From CAZFDE01 sp964517795 (GTDB lineage: Bacteria; Planctomycetota; Phycisphaerae; Sedimentisphaerales; Anaerobacaceae): a stretch of DNA of 11,023 nucleotides. The notes under the pieces were generated by a model, which saw nothing but the letters and a program-made list of their open reading frames with translations, ran no database searches and was not told the DNA's origin. The stretch is from assembly GCA_964517795.1 (NCBI GenBank), contig CAZFDE010000084.1, positions 1 through 11,023 on the forward strand, written 5' to 3'. Position numbers and translations under genes: made by a program. Positions 1-7,334 of this stretch are shown piece after piece (within the stretch, counting starts at the first letter, position 1; the number at the start of each line of letters is the position of its first letter).

Positions 1-15
1 GCCAATGCACCGAGG

Positions 16-36
16 TCATTACCTCTGAGGTAATGA
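16..36. other. 21-bp near-perfect palindrome, possible operator
   Basis: Two perfect 10-base arms, TCATTACCTC (16-25) and GAGGTAATGA (27-36), flank a single T. As RNA it could fold with an 8-bp stem and 5-nt loop, but no U-run follows, so it is not a typical terminator. The symmetry suits a dimeric DNA-binding regulator. It sits about 44 bp upstream of the candidate -35 box of the LamG/glycosidase gene. Function is inferred; it could also belong to a dispersed repeat or to whatever lies left of the window. Confidence 0.4.
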
Positions 37-79
37 GTGAGGCCTTCGATTGCCCCATGCGGATCACGCAAAAACGAAA

Positions 80-108
80 TTGTTTTCAAAGCCGAATTCT
101 GCTATTAT
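80..108 (+). promoter_or_regulatory. candidate sigma70-type promoter of the LamG/glycosidase gene
   Basis: TTGTTT (80-85) and TATTAT (103-108) are separated by 17 bp. The -10 matches TATAAT at five of six bases; the -35 matches TTGACA only weakly. Transcription would begin near 115 and leave a leader of about 35 nt that contains the ribosome binding site. No better promoter is visible in the 149 bases before the gene. Confidence 0.4.
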
Positions 109-134
109 GACCATTTCCTTTAGTTTGTCATCTC

Positions 135-142
135 AAGAAGGA
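135..142 (+). promoter_or_regulatory. ribosome binding site of the LamG/glycosidase gene
   Basis: AAGAAGGA ends 7 nt before the ATG at 150. This supports that start, which is also followed at once by a signal peptide. Confidence 0.7.
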
Positions 143-149
143 TGGACTT

Positions 150-3100
150 ATGCAAAAAAACAATAGTGTATTAACGGTTTTTATTTGCCTGTCATTATTC
201 GCAGTTCATTGCTGCGGTGCATTAGTGGCCCATTTACCGTTTGAGGGCACTGCTGAGGATGTTTCCGGCAATGGTAATCACGGCAGCGCCACTGATGGTA
301 TCGTATATGTTCCCGGTCGGTATGGGCGAGCGATTCATACCGGCTCCGGCAATGAATATGTCGAACTTGCCAATGAGGCGAATTTTGATTTCATTGGTCC
401 GATGACGATTTGTGCGTGGGTCAAATGCCCGCCGGGCAGTCTGCCCGCTGGAACCTGGTCCTCGATCGTTACCAAAGAGTCGTGGCGGTTGATCGTGCTT
501 GGGCAGCACTGGGGGGTCAACGGCTCGCACGGATTTGAGTGCCAGGGCCTGGATCCCTACTACATTAATGTTGACAAGGCAAACAATTACCCGGGCATTC
601 AGGACGGCCTCTGGCATCATATCACCGTGGTCTATGACGGTGCGAACATGATGCTATATACCGATGGGCAATTGAATAAAAAGACCGGTCATACCGGAAC
701 CCCGAGCGTCTGCGATGATCCTGTTCGGGTCGGCGGCGGTTCGAATCACCCGGCCCTTTTGCCGTTTAACGGCTATATCGACGAAGTGCGTATTTACGAT
801 GAAGCACTCGAGCCCGAGGATATCGTCAATGCCATGAATGATCGCAAACCCTTCAAAGCCAACAATCCCCAACCGCGGGAATGGCAAAGCGATCTCTCGC
901 CGTCAACGGTGTTAAGCTGGTCGGCCCCGCTGGACTTACCTGAAGCAACTTATCGAATTTACCTTGGTACCGATCCGAATTTGACCGATGCAAAATCAAT
1001 CAACATCGGGTCGGCAACGCGTTATGTACCGAATCTGACGATCAACCGCAAATACTATTGGCGGGTGGATGCAATTGACCCCGATTCGAATAAAATTTAT
1101 ATCGGCAATACCTGGGTTTTTTCGACGTCGCTGCCGAAAGCGAAAACCCCAAGTCCGGCCGATGGGGCCAAAAATGTAAATGCTAAAACCGTATTGAGCT
1201 GGAAACCGGAGCAAAAGGGCGGTCCGTATAAGCATCTGGTCTTTTTAGGCCAATCGCCCGATACGATGAGGCAGGTTGCTTCGTTGGGGTCGGATACGAA
1301 CAGCTATCAACCATGTCTGCAGTGGCAAACGGAGTATTATTGGCAGGTCAAAGAAGAGGATGCTAATGGAAAAGCGTTAGCCGGCGATATCTGGCGGTTT
1401 ACCACTGGTGACCCGCAATGTTCCACGTGCGGTCTAACGATTAAAAGCGATTGTCTGTGCGAACGGCAGGCATCGAAATACAGTTGTCCGTTAGGGGTGG
1501 CCAGAGACGTTTTTCCTACGCTGCCGGCCGGGATCGTCGGGCGGTTTGACGCCGAAGGCAGGATCGTGTTCAATCAGCGGCCGAAAAAATCCTGGGATTT
1601 TATGGCCACGGGTACCGGCACGACCGGCATGACGGTCACGGTGGACCAAACCGTCCGGATGCAGATCAACCACGCCGATGCCTACGATGGCGGGGCCTTT
1701 CAACAGCCGCTGGGGATCCTGCGTGTGAGTGACTGGGCGGTAGCCGGCTGGGCAAGCAAAGGCGATCCCTTTATGGATGTCGATACCCTTCGGATGGTTC
1801 ATGATCTGAAAAAATCCTGTATTCGAGTAACTGCTGATACCCCCATCGGTCCGGTCCATATGGATATCCGAGCGCATATCGAGATGGATGTGATCAGTAT
1901 TGATATCATCGACCAGCGCAGCGGTACACAGAACAAGCCAACCGGATTTAATCTGAATATGGATGTTGCAACGGGCCGGGACGTTACCGAAGACGGCGTT
2001 CATCTGACCTGGCATCTCAATACTGACAGCGTGTATGCCAAGGCGAATGAATGGTCGGGATTCAGTATGCCCGAAGAGACCGATGTACTGATGGGGCGAT
2101 GTTTCGGAACGGCGGCATGCTTCGATCCGAACTATAAGACGAACACGCCCGGCCAGATGGGCTATCGCATATGGCTGGCGGCCGATTCGACCCTGGGCGG
2201 TGTCGAAACGTGGCGGAAAAATGTTCTTGAGAAGATCAATAAGGTCCGTGCTCTGGGGCCGGGTAAGTTTATCGAGAGCCACGAACAATGGTGGGCCGAT
2301 TTCTGGAAACGGTCCTATTTTGAGCCGCAGCCCAAAGACGGCGATGAACGGTTTATCAGACACCAGGCCGCCTTTGATCTGTATCGCTATTATATCGCCT
2401 GCTGCAGCAGTGATCGTCGCGAATTTCCCGTGCGGTTCCAAAATGACCTCTTCAGGTATAACAATGTTCAGCACTTCTGGTCGGTGATGGATATCACGGC
2501 CCTTGAGACCTATCAGTCGGTTTACGGCGCTATGCGGACGGGCGATCTGGCCGCGATGCGGAGCCGATTGAATTACTATATCAGGTTCATGCCGCTATTT
2601 AAGAAACATAGCCAGGCACGATTCGATCATGATGGCTCAGTTTGCCCCTATGAAACGAGCGTTTGGGGCAGTTATCTTTATTGGGGCGACGGCCCGGTGA
2701 CGTATTATACCGAGAAAAACAGCCCGTATCTGCGTTACAGTTGGTCGGGCAATCTGTGGATGCTGCTGTTGATGTGCGATTATGTGAATATCAGCGGTGA
2801 TTTGGATTTTGCTGAAAGCGGTTTGCGGTCGTTCGCGTCAGAGGTCCTGACCTTTTTCAAAGAACACTATCCGCAAAAGGATGAGAGCGGTCATATTGTT
2901 TTCAGTCCCAGTTCAGCCGGTGAAACATGGTGCGGTGTGAAAAATGCGGCTGAGGTAATCTGCGCATTTCGAACGCTCCTTCCACGGTTGATCACGATTG
3001 CCGAGCAGCAGGGTTGGGATACGAAAGCCGGCCATTGGAAAGAGCTGCTTTCGCAGATTCCGCCGATCCCGCGGGGAAAACTCGTTCAGGACAGCGAAAC

Positions 3101-3716
3101 GCGGAAGTGGCAGATCCTCGAGGGTAATCTTCTGGTGCCCGCCGAGAGCATGGAGGATTTGGAGACTAATGGGCCGATCAATCATCAGCATACCGAGCTT
3201 TTTGCGATCTGGCCGAGCAAGCTCTATCTGCGAAATGCAGAAAAGTTGAAAGTTGCATTGGAATCTTATAAGGCGCGAATGTGGCAGCGTGGCACCGATG
3301 GCTGGAATCTCAACGTCGTATTCGCAGCGTGCCTGGGCCTCGAAGATGAGGTGGACCGGATGTTTGATTTTCATTTTGATGTAACCAATACGTTTCCCTG
3401 CGGCCTGGCCCAGGAGACCTCACTGCATCAGGACCATTTTCGCGGGATCAGTATTTATCCCAGTATGCAGGGGATGGGTACGACTATGATCCCGGTGGTC
3501 GAACGGCTGATGCAGGATTATGCCGACAAGATCATTTTGCTGCCATGCTGGCCGGACGAGGTGCCGGTTCGATTCGCGTTTTTCAGCCCGTTTGCCGGCC
3601 GCGTCGAAGCCGATTACCGTCCCAATGACTGCCTGATTGTCACAACGGAACGACCGATTAAAGTCACGATACCGAAAGACTTAACAGGAATACTACAGCT
3701 TCACGTCAATGAATGA
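150..3716 (+). CDS. secreted LamG / Ig-like / GH95-like (DUF5703-type) glycosidase
   Basis: An exported 1188-residue multidomain protein. Residues 1 to about 24 form a Sec signal peptide (hydrophobic VLTVFICLSLFAV, probable cleavage near CGA). Residues 25-230 are a LamG/concanavalin-like carbohydrate-binding module, beginning HLPFEGTAEDVSGNGNHG and ending GYIDEVRIYDEALEPEDI. Two Ig-like (fibronectin III-like) modules follow (about 233-327 and 329-419), with YYWRVDAID and YYWQVKEED signatures. A cysteine-rich linker (C424, C427, C435, C437, C446) precedes the catalytic part. From about 450 to the end the protein resembles DUF5703/GH95-like six-hairpin glycosidases: HEQWWADFWKRSYFE (712-726), a 'FPVRFQNDLF' stretch near 759, and 'ARFDHDGSVCPYE' followed by a Trp-rich region and 'GETW'. 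GH95 enzymes cleave alpha-L-fucosides or alpha-L-galactosides; whether that holds here is not shown. It converges with the GxGYxYP gene 19 bp away. The fold assignment is fairly secure, the substrate unknown. Confidence 0.8.
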   Translation: MQKNNSVLTVFICLSLFAVHCCGALVAHLPFEGTAEDVSGNGNHGSATDGIVYVPGRYGRAIHTGSGNEYVELANEANFDFIGPMTICAWVKCPPGSLPAGTWSSIVTKESWRLIVLGQHWGVNGSHGFECQGLDPYYINVDKANNYPGIQDGLWHHITVVYDGANMMLYTDGQLNKKTGHTGTPSVCDDPVRVGGGSNHPALLPFNGYIDEVRIYDEALEPEDIVNAMNDRKPFKANNPQPREWQSDLSPSTVLSWSAPLDLPEATYRIYLGTDPNLTDAKSINIGSATRYVPNLTINRKYYWRVDAIDPDSNKIYIGNTWVFSTSLPKAKTPSPADGAKNVNAKTVLSWKPEQKGGPYKHLVFLGQSPDTMRQVASLGSDTNSYQPCLQWQTEYYWQVKEEDANGKALAGDIWRFTTGDPQCSTCGLTIKSDCLCERQASKYSCPLGVARDVFPTLPAGIVGRFDAEGRIVFNQRPKKSWDFMATGTGTTGMTVTVDQTVRMQINHADAYDGGAFQQPLGILRVSDWAVAGWASKGDPFMDVDTLRMVHDLKKSCIRVTADTPIGPVHMDIRAHIEMDVISIDIIDQRSGTQNKPTGFNLNMDVATGRDVTEDGVHLTWHLNTDSVYAKANEWSGFSMPEETDVLMGRCFGTAACFDPNYKTNTPGQMGYRIWLAADSTLGGVETWRKNVLEKINKVRALGPGKFIESHEQWWADFWKRSYFEPQPKDGDERFIRHQAAFDLYRYYIACCSSDRREFPVRFQNDLFRYNNVQHFWSVMDITALETYQSVYGAMRTGDLAAMRSRLNYYIRFMPLFKKHSQARFDHDGSVCPYETSVWGSYLYWGDGPVTYYTEKNSPYLRYSWSGNLWMLLLMCDYVNISGDLDFAESGLRSFASEVLTFFKEHYPQKDESGHIVFSPSSAGETWCGVKNAAEVICAFRTLLPRLITIAEQQGWDTKAGHWKELLSQIPPIPRGKLVQDSETRKWQILEGNLLVPAESMEDLETNGPINHQHTELFAIWPSKLYLRNAEKLKVALESYKARMWQRGTDGWNLNVVFAACLGLEDEVDRMFDFHFDVTNTFPCGLAQETSLHQDHFRGISIYPSMQGMGTTMIPVVERLMQDYADKIILLPCWPDEVPVRFAFFSPFAGRVEADYRPNDCLIVTTERPIKVTIPKDLTGILQLHVNE

Positions 3717-3735
3717 GATGAAATTCTGTATCTGA

Positions 3736-6700
3736 TCAGCGATTCACGTTGTTGAGCCGGACCTGTTCGACCATTTCTTCGGGGGTAACGACCCGGACAT
3801 CGCTGTCAAGGTTATCGACAATATATTTAACATCGTCCATGGTGTAACTCCAGGCATGGACGACAACGGCCGTATAACCGGATTCGATGGTCGGATTCGT
3901 CGGGCGGCTGTTGATGTTACTGATCAAACTCGACGGGCTTTGTGAGCCATCCCACAGGCGGTATTTCGTACTGATAAACGGCTTGTCACCGTACCAGCGG
4001 ATATCGTCTCCGAAATCGTCATACGGTTCACCGGAAACGAACACGCCTCGCAAAACCGGTATTGCCGCCAGGTAATTGGCAAAGGTCGTTCCGCCGCCGT
4101 AGGTGTAATCTTTCATCCAGACCGTTTTGAGGTCACCCTCGGCCATAAAGCGGCCAAGCTGCTGACACTGTTTTGCTTTGCCGCTGGCGGTCATATAGGA
4201 CGGGTGTGTATAGCCCATTCCCGAGAACGGGACCATGAAGCAGTCTTTGTTGGGGATTGCATTGTCGTACCACCATTTCATGACGGCCGGCGCCATTTTG
4301 ATCATCGACGGGCTCATGCCCCAGCCCATGGCGAACTGGCCGCGATAGGGACTGCCGTATCGATCTGCGCCGGCAGCCCAGTTTGAGCCATTGGTCAGCA
4401 GGTTGATATTATCCATATCCGAATGAATGAACGTCACATAATGGACATTGGATTCGGTGGTATAGCTGTTGGGTTCGGGGAGCTTCTGGTCGAATTGGAT
4501 TCGCGGTTCCAGTGCCGCCAGACCGGTGTAATATGAGAAATTCAGAGACCAGTCACACGGCAAGGTATAGAGGTCATACGACGAATGATAATTGACCATT
4601 GTCAGTTCGCTGCCGCCGCTGGCCGGATCGTCGAATCCGAACCAGGGCGAGTTATCCACCATGGCATCATAGATAGCGTTCATCGTACTAGAGCTGGAGG
4701 TCCACGCGGTCATCGCCTTGAGGGCTGGGCCCAAATCGCGAAGCCGTCTGGCTACCGCCAGATTGTCCACATCATCATCTTTCATCGCAATGGCCCGATG
4801 GGTAAAATCGTTCCAATAGTTATTGAATACCCATGTGGTATCCTTGCCTCGGGCATCGAATACCATGCTCAGGCCGAGTGCCTGGACCGTGCTTTCCAGA
4901 TCGATATCGACCGCGATGGCATTGAGTATCCCCGCCATGGATGTGGCTGAGCAAACGGATTTGGGATAATTGACCGGATCGTATAAGACATAACCGGCAA
5001 TATCGTTTTTGTAGTGATTGACAAGCCATTGGTATTCGGTATATGCGCCTTTGACATCGGCGACATAGGTTACATTAATATCGTATCTCAGGCCCATGTC
5101 CCGCAGCCACAATCCGTTGTCATTGTCTTTCCAGATAAAGATTTCCGGCCGCTGCTGAGCAATAACCCCTTGGAGCGTCTGGGCGGAGACGAGCTCCTGG
5201 TCGGTCAGGTTGCTGAAATCCACGGCATAGAGTTGTCTGGGCCGCTTAATGCCGAAATCGAGGCCGTAATCGACGGCAGTGAAACTCCAGATTCGCCCAC
5301 GGTGCAATTTGCTGCCGTCATTTTCATCAATTCGCCAGTAATAGGTCTGGTTATACGTCAGATTACCCGTCGAATAGGTAGTGGCGGTCTGAGGCCCTTT
5401 ATACACCCCGCCTAAAGGCCAGGTATTATTCGCATCGGTGACATCCTGCTCATTGGTCCCGAAATACACCTCATGCGAAAGTGCATTTTCGCCCGGTGTC
5501 CAGCTCAGGACGATATTGGCCGTGCCGGTGCCTTCGCCGAAATCCGCCGGGGACGGTTCCGAGGCGATTCGCGGGTCTTCCGGCGTGGTTGTAAAGGACC
5601 ACAATTGACCTTGATACGTCACCGGCTGATTGACTTCATCGATTCGCCAGTAATATGTTTGGCCGTAATCGAGGGCGCCGGGATCAAAGCTGTTATTGTC
5701 GATGGTCTGCATACCCTTGAAGGTATTGGATGTATTCAGTTGAGCAGCGACAACGGCAAAATCCTTGAAATTGACAAAATCATCGTCGCCATAGACATCC
5801 GGATTGGGGTAATCGCCGCTGACCGTTTGAAGCCAATTATCGGCCATGAGGCGAATATCGAGAATATCTACCGAACCGCTCAGGTCGGCATCGCCCGATA
5901 GCGGCTGGTCGGTATTGACATCTTTGGCGTCGGTACCGAAATAGACATAGTGGACATCCGTATTTTTGCCGAGCTTCCAGGTCAGGGCCTGATCCGCATC
6001 GACATAGACCTTGTCATCATACGGATCGGGCGACCATGCCTGATCGTAGTTGACATCGCCGATGTCGGGGGCGGTGATCAGGGTATATCCCGAATCATGT
6101 ACATTAATGACTTCGGCCCGCCCACTGTGGGCGGTAATGACTCCCAGGTCGATAAAGCTTTGGATCGATCCGGTATCATCGCCTTCCAGTTTAATCGTAC
6201 CGCCGTTGATATTGATGAAAGCGGCGCTGCCCATATTCAGATTCGGGGCGATAATCAGGCCGCCGTCCATGAAAATCTGGCCGGTAGAGCCGCCGGCAAC
6301 CCCGACATTGAGATTGCCGTTGGCGATAATTTCGATGGTGCCGCCTTCCATATTTAAGATACCATGTGCGCCGGATTGGTTGCCAAGATTAAATCCACCG
6401 GAAGGATTCACTCGAAAATAAGCATTATCCCGTATAGTCATTTTACCGATGCCGTATTGACCGAGATTCATTTTTTTGGTCGTCGTTCCGGTTGTTGTGC
6501 CGGTGGCAGCGTTGCCGGACATGATCAGGTGTCCTTTGGAGCCGGCCACGTTGGCGACCAGCATGAATTTGTCCGGATAATTCCACAGCCCGCCGGTCAT
6601 TTCGAAGACGGCGAAATCGCTCATGCCCGAGACATTGCCCAGCCGAAGTTGGCCGGTTTGGGTTAGTGTACCGCCGGTCATCTTCAGATAGCCCGCTGCG

Positions 6701-6954
6701 GGGTAGTTGCTGTTGGCGATTTCGATATTGTTGCCTTGAGCGTTATCGCCGGCGACAATCTCACAGTAATTGGTCAGTCCCAGATAGCCGATCTCGACGT
6801 GATACGCCGTGGTCGGAGTGGAATTAGGATTCCAGTTACTGGCGGTATTCCACAGATGATTGCCAGAACCGTTATCATTGACCCAGACATGGGCTGCTGG
6901 ACAGACGACGGATAACACCACTACCAAAAACATCGTTAAAAGCACGTGTTTCAT
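3736..6954 (-). CDS. secreted beta-helix / Ig-like / dockerin / GxGYxYP-family protein
   Basis: A 1072-residue exported protein, numbered from the ATG at 6954. A strong Shine-Dalgarno (AAGGAGGA) lies 6 nt upstream; the in-frame TTG at 6957 is too close to it. Residues 1 to about 20 are a signal peptide. About 22-300 hold imperfect beta-strand repeats of the 'MTGGTLTQ', 'LNMEGGTIEI', 'INGGTIKLEG' kind, typical of right-handed beta-helix/autotransporter-associated repeats. Two Ig-like modules follow (about 300-460 and 463-560), each with YYWRIDE. The first is interrupted at about 350-407 by a dockerin-like EF-hand pair: D355, D357, S359, S361, D363 and D366 make a canonical loop, and DVYGDDDFVNFKDF is a looser second one. 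Residues 564-1066 match the GxGYxYP putative glycoside hydrolase family; the signature reads GMGYTHP (912-918), with His for the second Tyr. No sorting tail was seen. The enzymatic reaction of this family is unproven to my knowledge. It has its own promoter. Confidence 0.8.
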   Translation of the reverse strand: MKHVLLTMFLVVVLSVVCPAAHVWVNDNGSGNHLWNTASNWNPNSTPTTAYHVEIGYLGLTNYCEIVAGDNAQGNNIEIANSNYPAAGYLKMTGGTLTQTGQLRLGNVSGMSDFAVFEMTGGLWNYPDKFMLVANVAGSKGHLIMSGNAATGTTTGTTTKKMNLGQYGIGKMTIRDNAYFRVNPSGGFNLGNQSGAHGILNMEGGTIEIIANGNLNVGVAGGSTGQIFMDGGLIIAPNLNMGSAAFININGGTIKLEGDDTGSIQSFIDLGVITAHSGRAEVINVHDSGYTLITAPDIGDVNYDQAWSPDPYDDKVYVDADQALTWKLGKNTDVHYVYFGTDAKDVNTDQPLSGDADLSGSVDILDIRLMADNWLQTVSGDYPNPDVYGDDDFVNFKDFAVVAAQLNTSNTFKGMQTIDNNSFDPGALDYGQTYYWRIDEVNQPVTYQGQLWSFTTTPEDPRIASEPSPADFGEGTGTANIVLSWTPGENALSHEVYFGTNEQDVTDANNTWPLGGVYKGPQTATTYSTGNLTYNQTYYWRIDENDGSKLHRGRIWSFTAVDYGLDFGIKRPRQLYAVDFSNLTDQELVSAQTLQGVIAQQRPEIFIWKDNDNGLWLRDMGLRYDINVTYVADVKGAYTEYQWLVNHYKNDIAGYVLYDPVNYPKSVCSATSMAGILNAIAVDIDLESTVQALGLSMVFDARGKDTTWVFNNYWNDFTHRAIAMKDDDVDNLAVARRLRDLGPALKAMTAWTSSSSTMNAIYDAMVDNSPWFGFDDPASGGSELTMVNYHSSYDLYTLPCDWSLNFSYYTGLAALEPRIQFDQKLPEPNSYTTESNVHYVTFIHSDMDNINLLTNGSNWAAGADRYGSPYRGQFAMGWGMSPSMIKMAPAVMKWWYDNAIPNKDCFMVPFSGMGYTHPSYMTASGKAKQCQQLGRFMAEGDLKTVWMKDYTYGGGTTFANYLAAIPVLRGVFVSGEPYDDFGDDIRWYGDKPFISTKYRLWDGSQSPSSLISNINSRPTNPTIESGYTAVVVHAWSYTMDDVKYIVDNLDSDVRVVTPEEMVEQVRLNNVNR

Positions 6955-6960
6955 CAAAAA

Positions 6961-6974
6961 TCCTCCTTAGAGGA
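6961..6974 (-). promoter_or_regulatory. Shine-Dalgarno of the GxGYxYP gene inside a small hairpin
   Basis: The mRNA reads TCCTC-TAAG-GAGGA, a perfect 5-bp stem with a 4-nt loop whose loop and 3' arm hold the ribosome binding site AAGGAGGA (6961-6968). Six bases (TTTTTG) separate it from the ATG at 6954. The binding site decides the start. The stem could dampen initiation, but short stems of this kind also arise by chance around strong Shine-Dalgarno sequences. Confidence 0.5.
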
Positions 6975-7005
6975 ACCCGTTTTAAGCCCCCTGATTAATA
7001 CGTTT

Positions 7006-7034
7006 ATTATACCATATTGGATTGATCATTTCAA
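7006..7034 (-). promoter_or_regulatory. sigma70-type promoter of the GxGYxYP gene
   Basis: On the minus strand TTGAAA (7029-7034) and a consensus TATAAT (7006-7011) are separated by exactly 17 bp. The -35 differs from TTGACA at one base. Transcription should start near 6999 and leave a leader of about 45 nt. This makes the GxGYxYP gene a unit separable from the sulfatase operon that reads toward it. Confidence 0.75.
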
Positions 7035-7064
7035 GAAGTAAGTAATTGGCATCACAGAAGTAAG
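7034..7064 (-). promoter_or_regulatory. 9-bp direct repeat abutting the -35 box, candidate activator site
   Basis: AGAAGTAAG occurs exactly at 7034-7042 and 7056-7064 (CTTACTTCT on the transcribed strand), 22 bp apart start to start, about two helical turns. The nearer copy touches the -35 hexamer. Tandem half-sites in this place are typical for activators that contact RNA polymerase, such as AraC- or OmpR-type proteins. The regulator is not encoded in the window and the role is inferred. Confidence 0.45.
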
Positions 7065-7076
7065 CGCAAATCCTGT

Positions 7077-7104
7077 CCGATAAAAAATCCCTCAATCTTA
7101 TCGG
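7077..7104. other. 7-bp inverted repeat, possible weak terminator or operator
   Basis: CCGATAA (7077-7083) and TTATCGG (7098-7104) are perfect complements separated by 14 bases. Read on the minus strand the loop ends in a T-run that continues into the closing arm, so it is not a normal intrinsic terminator. It lies between the end of the sulfatase/SGNH-remnant region and the GxGYxYP promoter. The remaining bases up to 7193 are AT-rich and show no gene. Confidence 0.25.
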
Positions 7105-7193
7105 TGATTATATGTAAAAGCCAATAATAGAGATACGGTCCACTGGCAGATCATTTAAAAATGTCTTAAGATTCCCTTCGATTACACCCTTTT

Positions 7194-7316
7194 TCAATTG
7201 CCCGTATCTTTTTTGGCTTTCGATTTTTCAGTCAGTGCTTTCAGAATGGAATCAGCGACTTTCTCCGCCAGATATTTTGAGCCGTTACCGGTAAAATGCA
7301 GGTGAGACAGTTGAAT
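7194..7316 (-). pseudogene. C-terminal remnant of a second SGNH hydrolase
   Basis: This minus-strand stretch encodes 40 residues ending in TGA (7194-7196). It starts right after two in-frame stops (TAA TAA, 7317-7322), so it has no start of its own. The segment HFTGNGSKYLAEKVADSI aligns with HFTGEGSKYLAEKVAGSI at the C-terminus of the intact SGNH hydrolase at 10202-10954, and the leading IQL and the following KAL also match. The block V His is present; the nucleophile region, the GLHD block and all else are missing. DNA similarity to the intact copy is clear but imperfect, which points to an old paralogue and not a recent copy. It begins 18 bp after the sulfatase B stop. Too short for most gene callers. 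Confidence 0.8.
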
Positions 7317-7334
7317 TTATTAACACATATGTTT

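Noticed and set aside
3..110. Open frame entering from the left edge and ending in TGA at 108-110
   Set aside because: About 35 codons without a stop are expected by chance; the peptide is not recognised and it spans the palindrome and candidate promoter. It could still be the end of an upstream gene, which the window cannot settle.
1491..2474. 327-codon open frame on the minus strand inside the glycosidase gene
   Set aside because: It lies entirely opposite a clearly coding frame with recognisable domains; its product resembles no family I know and has no ribosome binding site evidence. It is a composition shadow.
4585..6357. Several open frames of 120-142 codons on the plus strand opposite the GxGYxYP gene
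   Set aside because: They mirror the codons of the real gene, show no domain or start signals, and overlap one another.
6475..6515. Thr/Gly-rich GTTTGTTT stretch in the beta-helix region as a possible tandem repeat
   Set aside because: The two halves use different codons and the repeat is only two short units, so it is not evidence of a variable repeat.
7152..7163. CATTT-AA-AAATG mini-palindrome as a terminator of the sulfatase operon
   Set aside because: The stem is AT-only with a 2-nt loop, too weak for termination.
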